NCBI RefSeq assembly: GCF_001426645.1 | Contig: NZ_LMEX01000004.1 | Location: 334,867-398,866, forward strand | Source of the DNA: Rhodanobacter sp. Root480 | GTDB taxonomy: Bacteria; Pseudomonadota; Gammaproteobacteria; Xanthomonadales; Rhodanobacteraceae | Direction of reading: 5' to 3' | DNA: 64,000 bases | Shown here: positions 9,003 to 18,488 of the stretch, piece after piece | Layout of the letters: each line of letters starts with the position of its first letter | Numbering within the stretch: the stretch's first letter is position 1 | Made by a program: the position numbers and the translations under genes | The notes under the pieces: model-generated | What the model was told of the DNA's origin: nothing | The model's database searches: none | What the model saw: the letters and a program-made list of their open reading frames with translations, nothing else

Positions 9003-9089
9003 CCCATTCCCCTTTGGTTCGATACCGGCCTCCGACGAGCCGGACGGCTTTTCATATCCTGTTGCGTCGCCCGCCGCGCGCTCGCCCGA

Positions 9090-10223
9090 TCAAGCCGGCG
9101 CCGCACTCTCCGCCCGATTTCGTCCTTGTTGCTTGGCGGCGTACAGCGCGGCATCGGCGCGATGGAACAGGCTTTCGGCCGTATCGGCCGGTGTGACGCT
9201 GGCCACGCCGCAACTGATGGTGATGGACAGGTCGTCGATCAGCGGCGCGCGTGCCACGTGCGCGCACAGCGCGTGGGCCTTGCGCAGCGCGTCGTCGAGC
9301 CCCGCCTCGGGCAGCACGATCACGAACTCCTCGCCACCCCAACGGCCCAGCGTGTCGCCATCGCGCAAGGCCTGCCGTGCGCGCAACGCCAGCGCCTTCA
9401 GTGCCCGATCGCCCACCGGATGGCCGAAACGGTCATTCACGTCCTTGAAGTGGTCGATGTCGATCATGATCAGCGCGAAGCCGCTGCCGTAGCGCTCGAA
9501 GCGGGCGAGTTCGTAGCCAACCACCTGCGAGATCCGTCGCCGGTTGGGCAATCGGGTCAGTTCGTCGGTGTGCGACAGCGTCGCCAGTTCGTCCATCGTC
9601 AACTGCGCCACCTGCAGGCGCTGCTGGTAGCTGGAGAAGAAATACAGCGCCGCCACCAGCACCGCCGAAACCATGTGCAACTGGATGGTGAAGTTGGCGA
9701 ACCGCGGCGACGGCGACTGCAGCAGGTAAGGCAGGCTGATCACCAGGAACAGCGCCATGATCCCCAGCGAAATGCGCAGGCTGGATTTGTGCCCGGCCAC
9801 GATGAAGGCGAACACATAGATCACCGGAATCCACAGATACAGCGGTTCGAGGTCAATGCGGCCGCCGTAGGAGGGGAAGTACAGCCGCAGCACCATGCAG
9901 GCCGCGCAGATGCCGGCGGCAAACAGCAGGCACATCATCTCGACCACCCGCTCGGGCAGCATCCGCCCGCTGACCGCCGCAAACATCAACGGGTGAAAGA
10001 CGAGGTTCGCCACAAACACGTCGCGCAGCGCCGGTGAGGAGATGCCGCCCAACGCCATCAGCGTCCAGGCCAGCACCGTGCTGATCCAGGCCAGGCTGAA
10101 AATCGCCAGCATCACGACGCGCTTGCGCTCCCGGCCGGCGTAAGGTTCCGGCCGGCGCTCGCCGTTCGGGGGCGGCGCGGCAGCGTCGATATTCAGTGGC
10201 ATCGGGATACGTTCGCACGGCAT
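9090..10223 (-). CDS. membrane-bound diguanylate cyclase
   Basis: A 377-residue GGDEF enzyme making cyclic di-GMP from two GTP. About six hydrophobic segments at residues 40-200 form an integral-membrane sensor. The C-terminal half has the GGDEF domain: DELTRLPNRR, IDIDHFKDVND and an active GGEEF site. RDGD five residues before it is an intact RxxD product-inhibition site. Either ATG 10223 or 10202 could be the start and neither has a good ribosome site; 10223 is used here. The signal sensed is unknown. Confidence 0.85.
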   Translation of the reverse strand: MPCERIPMPLNIDAAAPPPNGERRPEPYAGRERKRVVMLAIFSLAWISTVLAWTLMALGGISSPALRDVFVANLVFHPLMFAAVSGRMLPERVVEMMCLLFAAGICAACMVLRLYFPSYGGRIDLEPLYLWIPVIYVFAFIVAGHKSSLRISLGIMALFLVISLPYLLQSPSPRFANFTIQLHMVSAVLVAALYFFSSYQQRLQVAQLTMDELATLSHTDELTRLPNRRRISQVVGYELARFERYGSGFALIMIDIDHFKDVNDRFGHPVGDRALKALALRARQALRDGDTLGRWGGEEFVIVLPEAGLDDALRKAHALCAHVARAPLIDDLSITISCGVASVTPADTAESLFHRADAALYAAKQQGRNRAESAAPA

Positions 10224-10471
10224 GCGGAAGGGCCATGCGTCGTCGATCGCCGACAGTCGCGGGGGGCTGACAAGTGCGGCGCGACTTCGGTCATCCTGGT
10301 GTCCCCCGTTGCCAGTCGATGGCGACGCCGCCCGATGGCGACGACAGCCACGGGCGAAGCATGCCTTCCGGCCGCGAAAAAAAACAGCTTGCGCGCCGCG
10401 CATCCCTGCCTGGCGCGCGGCGGAACGGTGCAGCGTGGGCCTGCGCCACATCGACCGCGCAAGGCGGGAAA

Positions 10472-11683
10472 TCAGGGCGCGCGCGGGTCCAGCGCGGTCG
10501 GCGTGGTGTTCACCAGCGGCACGAAATTGTCGTCCGCTGTCACCTCGCGCTTGCGGCGGGTGAAGCGATACAGCGCGTAGGCGGCCAGTGCGCCGTCGAG
10601 TACCGCGAACCACACGAACAGCAGCTCCGGCCGCAGCAGATACATCAGCGCGCCGGCCAGCAGCGGCCCCACCGCCGAGCCGACGCCGTTGACCAGCAGC
10701 ACGGTGCTGGAGGCCGACAGCAATTCGTCGCGGTGCAGGTAATCGACCAGGTGCGCCACGGCGATCGGATACAGGGTGAAACTCATGCCGCCGAAGACGA
10801 AGATCACCACCATCGCCACCGCCCCGCCGGCCGCCGGCAGCAACAGGTTGACCACCGCCGCCAGCGCCGCGACGACGCTGATCAGCGACAGCGCGAGGCG
10901 GCGGTCGATGCGGTCGGAAAAGCGCCCCAGCGGCCATTGCAGCACCACGCCGCCGGCAATCGCCGCGCTCATGTAAGTGCCGATGTCACCCGCCCCCAGC
11001 CCACGCGCAGCGGCGTACAACGGCAGCAAACCCCAGAACGCGCCGAGCACCAGTCCGGAAATGAATGCACTGACCAGCGCCGTGGGCGCCAGCCGGAACA
11101 GGCGCCTGACCTGCACCTTGGGCATCGAACGCAGCTGGGGTTGCGGCTGGGTGGTCAGCACCACCGGCAGGCTGGCGGCACAGAACAGGATGGCGACGAC
11201 ACAGAACAGCACGAAGCCCTCGCCCGGGATGCGCAAAAGCTGCTGCGCGGTGGCGCTGGCCGCCAGGTTCACCATCATGTAGACCGCGAACACCGAGCCG
11301 CGATGTGCCGGCTCGGCCACCGCGTTGAGCCAGCTTTCGATGATCGCGTACAAGCCGACCAGCAGCAGGCCCTGCAGCACGCGCAGCACCAGCCACACGC
11401 CGTAGACCGGATCGAGCGCCTGCACCAGCACCACCACCGCCACCAGCGCCGTGCAGAACGCAAACGTGCGGATGTGGCCGATGCGATGCGTCAGCCGCGG
11501 GATGGTGTAGGTGCCAAGCAGGAACCCGGCGTAATAGGCGGACGTCAGCACGCCGATCATGGCCACGGAAAACCCCAGCGCACGCCCCTCCAGCGCAATA
11601 TGCGTGTGCAGCAGGCCGACTCCCATCAGCAGGAAGACGGTACTCAGCAGCAGCGGTGTCGCGGTGCGGATGGTGGACAGCAT
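10472..11683 (-). CDS. MFS transporter, YcaD-like
   Basis: A 403-residue major facilitator superfamily permease with 12 hydrophobic segments. The cytoplasmic loop 2-3 motif is present as YYAGFLLGTYTIPRLTHRIG and its half-repeat as PLGRFSDRIDRR. The composition and the LNAVAEPAHRGSVFA segment resemble the YcaD/sugar-transport-like MFS branch. The ATG at 11683 is chosen because it directly precedes transmembrane segment 1. Substrate is unknown. Confidence 0.82.
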   Translation of the reverse strand: MLSTIRTATPLLLSTVFLLMGVGLLHTHIALEGRALGFSVAMIGVLTSAYYAGFLLGTYTIPRLTHRIGHIRTFAFCTALVAVVVLVQALDPVYGVWLVLRVLQGLLLVGLYAIIESWLNAVAEPAHRGSVFAVYMMVNLAASATAQQLLRIPGEGFVLFCVVAILFCAASLPVVLTTQPQPQLRSMPKVQVRRLFRLAPTALVSAFISGLVLGAFWGLLPLYAAARGLGAGDIGTYMSAAIAGGVVLQWPLGRFSDRIDRRLALSLISVVAALAAVVNLLLPAAGGAVAMVVIFVFGGMSFTLYPIAVAHLVDYLHRDELLSASSTVLLVNGVGSAVGPLLAGALMYLLRPELLFVWFAVLDGALAAYALYRFTRRKREVTADDNFVPLVNTTPTALDPRAP

Positions 11684-11913
11684 GAGGTAGGCAGGCGATG
11701 GGCAGTGCGCGCTGTACCGCCCATGGCAGGCTTTCGACGGCGACGCGGAAAAGGGAGCAGAGGCAAGCCGGATGATCCGGCCCGCCCCTACCTTACAGGA
11801 CAGGCCGCAACGGCCCGGGCGGCGTCGGCATACGGGTTTCGTCCGCACAGCTTAGGCCGCCGCGCGGCAACCGGGACTGAACTTTTGGCGGGTGCCCCGG
11901 GCGCCACCGGAGC

Positions 11914-12957
11914 CTAGTTGCCCGCCGTGCTGCGGCCGAGCGTGGCGGCGCGATTCAGAGCCGATTCGGCCGCGCGCTCCTTGCCCAGCTGCCGATAGGC
12001 GTGGGCCAACCCGGTGAAGAAGCGGGGCTCCTTGTCGTACAGGCGGATGGCCTGGCGATAGTGCTGCGCGGCCGCCTCGTAATCCCCCTCCCTTGCCGCG
12101 CCCTCGGCCTGCACGAACGCGAAGTAGGGGTCCTTCGCCTGGATCTTCTCCAGCCGCCGTGCGTAGGTGACGCGTTTTGCCTCCTCGCCGCCGTCCCGGT
12201 AAAGCGTCACCAGGTTGACCAGTGCGCTCGAGTTTTCCGGATCCAGTGCCAGCGCCTTCAGGTAGTCGCGTTCGGCGGTTGCGCGGTCGCCCTTGCGCAG
12301 GCTCAACACGCCCGCGTTGGCCCAGGCGCTGGGATAATGCGGGGCCAGCTGCAACGCCATCGCCATGTACGGATCGGCCACGGCGGGCGAGGCGCCCACC
12401 AGCAGCTCGGCGGCACGGTTGTTGTAGTACAGCGCCAGCAGGTGCGCGTCGGTAATCCGCTGGGGCGGGCTGCGCGCCACAAGCAGGTCCCGCGCCACAT
12501 CGATCGTGTAGTGCGACTGACCGATCAGGATTCCCGCGTTTACGTGGTTGAAGCCGTAGACGATGTCCCGCTCCGCGCGCCACGACACGACGTCGACAAG
12601 CTCCTGCCCATAGGCATCGAGGCCCGCTTCGCGCGCCAGCGCCACGGTCAGCAGGGTGAAGGTGAGGCAGTTGGCCTTGCGCGCGCGATACGCCTGTTCG
12701 ACGGTATACGTGGCGTCGACCGCGTACTCCATGCCCAGGCCGGTCTTCTTGAACAGGAAACCCGCCAGCCGCTCCAGTCGCGATCGCCGCGAGCCGCCCC
12801 CGTCAATCACCTGCGCCTGCAACTGCGTGCGCAACTCGGGCGGCAGCGCCATGACCTGTTCGGGGCGCGGCATGGGGGGCAACACCGGCGTCACCGGTGC
12901 AGACGGGGCAACAGTCGAGGCAACAGCAAGCAACGCTGCGTACGCCAGAATGACCAT
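11914..12957 (-). CDS. transglutaminase-like protein with TPR repeats, exported
   Basis: A 347-residue protein with a short N-terminal signal-like segment. Residues about 60-160 form a transglutaminase-like papain fold: Cys in RKANCLTFTLL, His in YGFNHVNAGIL and Asp in HYTIDVARD make a plausible triad. The C-terminal half has TPR-type repeats (YPSAWANAGVLSLRKGD, ENSSALVNLVTLYRDGG, ARDGDYEAAAQHYRQAI-like units). A GGAGG ribosome site lies 8 bases before the ATG at 12957. Peptidase or cross-linking activity is not proven; a role in envelope protein handling is inferred. Confidence 0.72.
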   Translation of the reverse strand: MVILAYAALLAVASTVAPSAPVTPVLPPMPRPEQVMALPPELRTQLQAQVIDGGGSRRSRLERLAGFLFKKTGLGMEYAVDATYTVEQAYRARKANCLTFTLLTVALAREAGLDAYGQELVDVVSWRAERDIVYGFNHVNAGILIGQSHYTIDVARDLLVARSPPQRITDAHLLALYYNNRAAELLVGASPAVADPYMAMALQLAPHYPSAWANAGVLSLRKGDRATAERDYLKALALDPENSSALVNLVTLYRDGGEEAKRVTYARRLEKIQAKDPYFAFVQAEGAAREGDYEAAAQHYRQAIRLYDKEPRFFTGLAHAYRQLGKERAAESALNRAATLGRSTAGN

Positions 12958-13128
12958 GTCGAAACCTCCACGCCTGGGGAGGGGCGGGAATGGTTACTGG
13001 GGTCAGTCTAACCTTTTCGAGGGCCTTGGCTAGTGCTGCCACGAACGGGCCGGCAGCCGCCGAAAACCGGGCCATCCAGCCCGCCGGACCAGCAGATCGA
13101 CACGCCAGCGCAACATGACCTGGGCGGC

Positions 13129-13179
13129 AAAAAAACAGGGGCGGCGCGCGACTTCCGGAAAAGCGCGCCCCGCCCCTGT
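13129..13179 (-). terminator. Rho-independent terminator of the OmpA-like gene
   Basis: On the minus strand, ACAGGGGCGGGGCGCGC pairs with GCGCGCCGCCCCTGT with one bulge, and a run of seven T follows. It lies 28 bases after the stop of the OmpA-like gene. Confidence 0.85.
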
Positions 13180-13207
13180 CGGGATGTCACAGATGACCTG
13201 CCTGCAA

Positions 13208-13810
13208 TCAGCCAGCGCTGGCCTGCGCGTTATTGGCGCTGCCGGCAAAATCCACCACCAGGGTGACACGGCGATTGGACGCGCCCGCATCGCGCGACTG
13301 GCCGCGATCCACCTGGCGGTTGCTGTCCTCGCCATAGCTCACCGCGCGCAACTGATCGGCTGACAGGCCGGTGCCTACCAGGTAGTCACGCACCGCCTTC
13401 GCGCGTTGCTCGCCCAGCCGATGGTTGTAGCTTTTGGAGCCAGCGGGGTCGGCAAAGCCTTCGACGGTGACGGTCGCGCCGGGATAGTGGCTGCTGATGA
13501 CCTTGGCGAAATCGTCCAGCAAGGGTTTGTCCTGATCGCGCACGGTGGCGTCGTTGAACGCAAAGTGCGCCGCGGTATCGACCCGTACCCGGCCGCCCAT
13601 CTGGGCGATCTGGGCATCGTATTTGGCGAACCGCTGCTGCATTTCCTGGGTCAGCGAATCGAGCTGTTGCTGTTGCTTCTGATCGTTGGCTCGCAACTCG
13701 GCGATTGCCGAATCGAAGTCCGCCTGTTTCACGTAGTGGGTGCAGCCACCCAGCGCCACGGCCGCAATAAACAGCGGAACGGACACCTTTCGCATCGTCG
13801 AGTTGATCAT
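13208..13810 (-). CDS. OmpA-family lipoprotein
   Basis: A 200-residue outer-membrane lipoprotein. The lipobox LGGC ends the signal peptide. A glutamine-rich coiled coil follows (about residues 35-70). The C-terminal OmpA/MotB peptidoglycan-binding domain is shown by TVEGFADPAGSKSYNHRLGE, RAKAVRDYLVG and SNRRVTLVVDF. A GAGGAGA ribosome site supports the ATG at 13810. It probably links outer membrane and cell wall. A strong terminator follows. Confidence 0.88.
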   Translation of the reverse strand: MINSTMRKVSVPLFIAAVALGGCTHYVKQADFDSAIAELRANDQKQQQQLDSLTQEMQQRFAKYDAQIAQMGGRVRVDTAAHFAFNDATVRDQDKPLLDDFAKVISSHYPGATVTVEGFADPAGSKSYNHRLGEQRAKAVRDYLVGTGLSADQLRAVSYGEDSNRQVDRGQSRDAGASNRRVTLVVDFAGSANNAQASAG

Positions 13811-14065
13811 GGCTTCTCCTCGGGTAAGGAGCCGGTGACTTCAGCTACAGACGCAGCCATCGGCTCGGGCGTCGTCCAACCTAGCATCGCCACGCCGCGG
13901 AAATATTTACATTGCCTGACTCGGGGAGCCGCGCCCGGAAAATCCTGAACCGGGCCCGAAAATGCGCATCGGCCGTGCCGGATCGGCAAAAACACCGCTC
14001 CACCCCCGCCTTGTCCGAGGTGCAGGCCGGGCTGATGGCCCATCCAGCGCAACCGCTGGAGACGT

Positions 14066-14485
14066 CTAGGTGGCCGGGGGAAGAAGCCCCGGCACCGTCA
14101 CCTCGGCGGCGGCCGCGTATTTGATCACCATCAAGATCATCAACAGCATCGCCAGCAGAACCCCGATGGCACCGATACCGAGGAACGGCTCAAGCGCCGC
14201 CTCGGGCGCCGCATTGCCATAGAGCAGCAGCAGACCGGCAAGCAAGACCACCGTGGCGGCCTGGTGCAGCACGAACTGCGTCTGGGCAATGGCCCTGCGC
14301 GGCTGGTGCAGCCAAAGCCGGTGGATCAGCCCGTACACCAGCGACACCACGAAACCCACCAACAGGATGTGCGCGTGCGCCACGTACTCCGCATGATTCT
14401 TCGACGCGGCCATGTAGATGCCCACGCCCATGCCGACCACGGCATAACCCAGTGCCCAGACCAGATACTTTCTGTCGAAACCCAT
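14066..14485 (-). CDS. four-helix membrane protein resembling part of a haem-copper oxidase subunit I
   Basis: A 139-residue protein with four hydrophobic helices. AHAHILLVGFVVSLVYGLIH and LWLHQ resemble the His-bearing helices of haem-copper oxidase/NorB-type subunit I, but the protein is far too short to be an oxidase. The ATG at 14485 directly precedes the conserved-looking start. Haem binding is an inference from the histidines. Neighbours give no further hint. Confidence 0.6.
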   Translation of the reverse strand: MGFDRKYLVWALGYAVVGMGVGIYMAASKNHAEYVAHAHILLVGFVVSLVYGLIHRLWLHQPRRAIAQTQFVLHQAATVVLLAGLLLLYGNAAPEAALEPFLGIGAIGVLLAMLLMILMVIKYAAAAEVTVPGLLPPAT

Positions 14486-14644
14486 GACGCTCCCCCAACC
14501 CGGATGCACGCCGGCCAACACGGGCCGACCGCGGTCGTCCATCAGACTCGTCGCTTGCAAACGGCAGCGGGCAGGACGCCCGGCAAGTGTACGCACTTCA
14601 AAATGCGGCAGCGTTCATGGCGTTGGCGGCTTTCCACTGCCGCT

Positions 14645-16429
14645 TCACGCCGGGACGAAGCCGGCATGCTCGGTGTGCATCTCGATGCGGTTTCGGCCGC
14701 GGTGCTTGGCCTGGTACAGGGCCGCATCGGCCTTGGCCATCAGGGCCGGCAACACGTAGCCGTTGCCGTCGCTGGAGGCCAGCCCGAAGCTGGCCGATAT
14801 GGCGCCTTCGACAATCTGTTCGTCGAACAGGGTGGTGGCGATGGCCGCGCGTATCCGCTCGACGATCGCCATCGCATCGCCCAGCGAGCACTCCGGCAGC
14901 ACCAGCCCAAACTCCTCGCCGCCCAGCCGTCCAAACACGTCGATGGAGCGCAGATGGGTCTGGCACAGGGCCACGATCCGGATCAGCACGGCATCGCCCG
15001 CCGCGTGCCCGTAGGTGTCGTTGATGCGCTTGAAGTGATCCAGGTCGATGACCACCACGCAGACGTGGCGCGAGGATTTTTCCGCGTAGTGCAATGCCTG
15101 TTCGGCCTCCCACACGAAATGCTGGTGGTTGAGGATGCCGGTGAGGCTGTCGCGGCGCGCCAGCCTCTTGAAGCGCAGCTGCGAGCGCTTGAGCCGGATC
15201 AGCCAGAAGCCGATCGAGGCGAGCACGACCAGCAGCAAGGCCAGGTAGAGCCGGCTGGCCTCCATCGCCTTGCGGTCCAGCGCCTGCTGCAACTCCAGCA
15301 GGCTGTTCTGCTTGCCCAGCTCGGCCACCTGCAACTTGTGGATGGCCAGTTGCTGGTGAACGGCGTGGTAGGCCAGCGCGATGGCCTGGGTGTTGTTGAC
15401 CGAGCGGAACTCCACCTCCTTGTAGTGCCGGTAATAGTCCAGCGCAGCGCGGTAATCGCCGGCCTTGTTCTCCACTTCGTAAAGCACCCGATAGACGTTT
15501 TCCGACAGCCCGTCGAAATCGCCCTTGGCATCCATCGCCAGCGCCGCCAACGCCCACCGTTTCGCCGACACCACATCGCCGCTGACCCAGTACGCGTAAC
15601 CGAGCGTGCTGTGAAGCACATAGACATGCGCGCGGTAATTCTGCGCAATGACACCCGGCGTTATGCGCTTGAGCAAGGCCAGCGCCGCGCCGGCATCGCC
15701 CACGTCCGCCTGCCGCCGGGCAAGATCCAGCTGCACCGTATTGGCGTAGATCGGCTCGCCGGCCGCGACACAGGTGTCGATCGTCTTGCGGTAGACCGGA
15801 TCGGTGGGCGGCAGGTCGCCCTTGGCGTTCAAGGCGCCGAACAGGTAGACATAGGGACGGCAGAGCGATTCGCCCGGCGGCGTGAATTGCTCCATCTGCC
15901 GGGCATACTCGGCCGCCGGCTCCGGCTGTTCGGCCGAGGCCATCAGCTGGGACAGTTGCGACAGCACCACGTAAGTCGCGTGGCGGTCGTGCAGCCGCGG
16001 CAACACGGCCGACAACTGCTCGGCCAGCGCAAAAGCCTCGTCATAGCGGTGCTGGATCGCCAGCATGTTGAGCAACATGCCGTTGGCCAGACTTTGCTGA
16101 TCCAGGCCACCGTGGGCAACGACCTCGCGAAGCAACGGCTCGGCCTTCGCATACTGGCCCTCGAACAGCGCCTCCCACGCATCCAGCAGGCGCAGTTGCC
16201 CTTGCTGGTCGGACGACAGCATCGCCTGGCGGCGGTGGAGCTGATCCAGCATCTGCAGAAAGCGCGGGTGATCCTTCGCGCGTATCGCCTTGGCCTGCGC
16301 CAGCAAGGTTGCCGGATCCACCGCCGGCGCATCGGCCAGGCTCGCGGTGCCGCAAAGAAGCAGAGCGATGGCCAGGCCGAACACGCCCAGGCGTCGCCGC
16401 CACGCGATGGCTGGTGGATTACGCGCCAT
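14645..16429 (-). CDS. diguanylate cyclase with periplasmic TPR-like sensor
   Basis: A 594-residue protein: N-terminal signal anchor (about residues 10-32), a helical TPR-like region to about residue 390, one transmembrane helix (LYLALLLVVLASIGFWLI), then a GGDEF domain. The domain is intact: DSLTGILNHQHF, IDLDHFKRINDTYGH and GGEEF, with RSID five residues earlier as the RxxD inhibitory site. It makes cyclic di-GMP in response to an unknown envelope signal. The ATG at 16429 is preferred over 16495 because it begins the signal anchor; no good ribosome site helps. Confidence 0.85.
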   Translation of the reverse strand: MARNPPAIAWRRRLGVFGLAIALLLCGTASLADAPAVDPATLLAQAKAIRAKDHPRFLQMLDQLHRRQAMLSSDQQGQLRLLDAWEALFEGQYAKAEPLLREVVAHGGLDQQSLANGMLLNMLAIQHRYDEAFALAEQLSAVLPRLHDRHATYVVLSQLSQLMASAEQPEPAAEYARQMEQFTPPGESLCRPYVYLFGALNAKGDLPPTDPVYRKTIDTCVAAGEPIYANTVQLDLARRQADVGDAGAALALLKRITPGVIAQNYRAHVYVLHSTLGYAYWVSGDVVSAKRWALAALAMDAKGDFDGLSENVYRVLYEVENKAGDYRAALDYYRHYKEVEFRSVNNTQAIALAYHAVHQQLAIHKLQVAELGKQNSLLELQQALDRKAMEASRLYLALLLVVLASIGFWLIRLKRSQLRFKRLARRDSLTGILNHQHFVWEAEQALHYAEKSSRHVCVVVIDLDHFKRINDTYGHAAGDAVLIRIVALCQTHLRSIDVFGRLGGEEFGLVLPECSLGDAMAIVERIRAAIATTLFDEQIVEGAISASFGLASSDGNGYVLPALMAKADAALYQAKHRGRNRIEMHTEHAGFVPA

Positions 16430-16807
16430 GGGGCGTCTGCTGTGTGGCGGAATCCCCGCGCCCTGCCCGCGGACCGCCCACCGGCGACGTCGCACCGGCC
16501 ACGACCCTCCGACGTCTCCTTGCGCTGGTCCGATTCGATGACCTCATGCGGCCCCTGCCCCGATGCATCCCCGCACCCCGGGTTGTGTCGCCCATCTTAC
16601 CCAGCCGTCGCCATAAAGCGCAGCACGCCGCATCGCCGCAGGGCCGGAGGCGGCGGGAACTGGCCCTGACACCGTGTTTTGTTTCATGCTCAGCCGTTCG
16701 GGCGGCCGCCGGTGCGGATAGGGAAATCGTCGCTACACCCTGACCCGCGATCAGCACTCCCGTCCTTGCTCACCCGACCATCCACCGACTACCCAAGGGG
16801 ACATCCC
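16430..16807. other. gene-free divergent promoter region
   Basis: This separates the minus-strand cyclase from the plus-strand GH51 gene. I see no gene and no clear operator. AGGGGA just before 16808 is the GH51 ribosome site. Confidence 0.4.
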
Positions 16808-18379
16808 ATGCGTCATCTCATGACCGTCGGCCTGTGCGCGCTGGCCACCGCCTTCGCCGCCGCGGCGCCAGCGAACGCCGCCGACCGGGCGATCCGGCTC
16901 ACCGTCGATGCCGGCAAGCCCGGCGCCACCATCGATCGCCACCTTTTCGGCCAGTTCGCCGAACAGCTCGGCCATGGCATCTACGGCGGCATCTGGGTGG
17001 GCAAGGACTCCGCCATCCCCAACACGCGCGGCATCCGCAATGACGTCGTGGCCGCGCTGAAGGCGATCAAGGTGCCCAACGTGCGCTGGCCTGGCGGCTG
17101 CTATGCCGACAGCTACCACTGGCGTGACGGCATCGGCCCCGAGCGCACCACGCGCGTCAATACGGCCTGGGGCAACGTGGTCGACTCCAACGCCTTCGGC
17201 ACCGACGAGTTCATGGACTTCGCCAAGCAGGTCGGCGCCGAGGCCTATATCTCGCTCAATGTCGGCTCCGGCAGCGTGGCCGAGGCGCAGGACTGGATGG
17301 AGTACATGACCGCCGACCAGCCCACCACGCTGGCCAAGCTGCGCGCCGCCAATGGCCACCCCGCGCCCTACCGCGTCGCCATGATGGGCATCGGCAATGA
17401 GAGTTGGGACTGCGGCGGCCTGATGACGCCGGACGAATACACCGCCGAGCTGCGCCGCTACGCCCGCTTCGTGGGCAGCTACAACGCGAAGGAGCCGTCG
17501 CTGAAGATCGCCGTCGGCCCCGGCACCGACGACACTGCCTGGACCGAGGCGGTGATGAAGACCTGGAAGGAACGCCACGGCTGGTCGTTCGACATCCAGG
17601 GCCTGTCGCTGCACTCGTACACGATCTACGACGGCTGGCCGCCGCACATGCCGTCCACGAATTTCGACGAATCGGCCTATGCGCACGTGATCAAGGAAAC
17701 CCTGAAAATGGGTCCGCTGATCGACAAGCAGTCCGCCGTGATGGACAAGTACGATCCGCAGAAGAAGATCGCGCTGGTGGTCGACGAATGGGGCGCATGG
17801 CTGGCGCCGACGCCAGGCACCAACCCCGCCTTCCTGATGCAGCAGAACAGCCAGCGCGACGCCATCCTGGCGGCCCTCAACATCAACATCTTCGCCCGCC
17901 ACGCCGACCGCGTGCGCATGGCCAACATCGCCCAGATGATCAACGTGCTGCAGGCGATGATCCTCACCGACGGCCCGAAGATGGTGCTGACGCCCACCTA
18001 CGACGTGTTCAAGATGTACGTGCCGTTCCAGGACGCCACCTTCATCCCCGTCAGCTATGACGCCGGCTCCTACGTGCACGGCGACACCACGTTGCCGCGC
18101 CTCGACGCCATCGCCGCCAGGGGCAAGGACGGCAGGATCTGGCTGTCGCTGACCAACCTCGATCCGAACCGGCCGCTGGACGTCGACACTGCCGCGCTTG
18201 GCTTCAAGGCGACATCGGCGGACGGCCAGACCCTCAGCGCGCCGAAGGTCGACAGCGTCAACACCTTCGATCATCCGCGCACCGTGGCGCCCAGGTCGAT
18301 CAGCGGCACGCTGAAGAACGGCGCCATCGTGCTGACCTTGCCACCCGCGTCGGTGACCGTGGTGTCGCTGCAGCCGTGA
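16808..18379 (+). CDS. GH51 alpha-L-arabinofuranosidase, secreted
   Basis: A 523-residue enzyme that removes terminal arabinofuranosyl groups from arabinoxylan or arabinan. Residues 1-24 are a signal peptide. The GH51 barrel starts at HLFGQFAEQLGHGIYGGIW and the substrate loop NVRWPGGCYADSYHWRDGIG is typical. The acid/base is Glu198 in GIGNESWDCGG and the nucleophile Glu327 in VVDEWGAW. A C-terminal beta domain follows. The ATG at 16808 follows AGGGGA. A GH1 gene lies downstream on the same strand, suggesting joint use of plant side-chains. Confidence 0.93.
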   Translation: MRHLMTVGLCALATAFAAAAPANAADRAIRLTVDAGKPGATIDRHLFGQFAEQLGHGIYGGIWVGKDSAIPNTRGIRNDVVAALKAIKVPNVRWPGGCYADSYHWRDGIGPERTTRVNTAWGNVVDSNAFGTDEFMDFAKQVGAEAYISLNVGSGSVAEAQDWMEYMTADQPTTLAKLRAANGHPAPYRVAMMGIGNESWDCGGLMTPDEYTAELRRYARFVGSYNAKEPSLKIAVGPGTDDTAWTEAVMKTWKERHGWSFDIQGLSLHSYTIYDGWPPHMPSTNFDESAYAHVIKETLKMGPLIDKQSAVMDKYDPQKKIALVVDEWGAWLAPTPGTNPAFLMQQNSQRDAILAALNINIFARHADRVRMANIAQMINVLQAMILTDGPKMVLTPTYDVFKMYVPFQDATFIPVSYDAGSYVHGDTTLPRLDAIAARGKDGRIWLSLTNLDPNRPLDVDTAALGFKATSADGQTLSAPKVDSVNTFDHPRTVAPRSISGTLKNGAIVLTLPPASVTVVSLQP

Positions 18380-18385
18380 CCGTGC

Positions 18386-18412
18386 GGGGCCGCTCCATCG
18401 CGGAGCGGCCCC
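18386..18412 (+). terminator. hairpin after GH51 gene
   Basis: GGGGCCGCTCC and GGAGCGGCCCC form a perfect 11-bp stem with a 5-base loop, 6 bases after the stop. No T run follows, so termination may be partial. Confidence 0.55.
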
Positions 18413-18488
18413 GTTCGGATGCATCATGCGATCTTTACCGCCGGTGTCGGCAACTACCTATCGTGCAAACTCACAGGAAGGGACAGCG

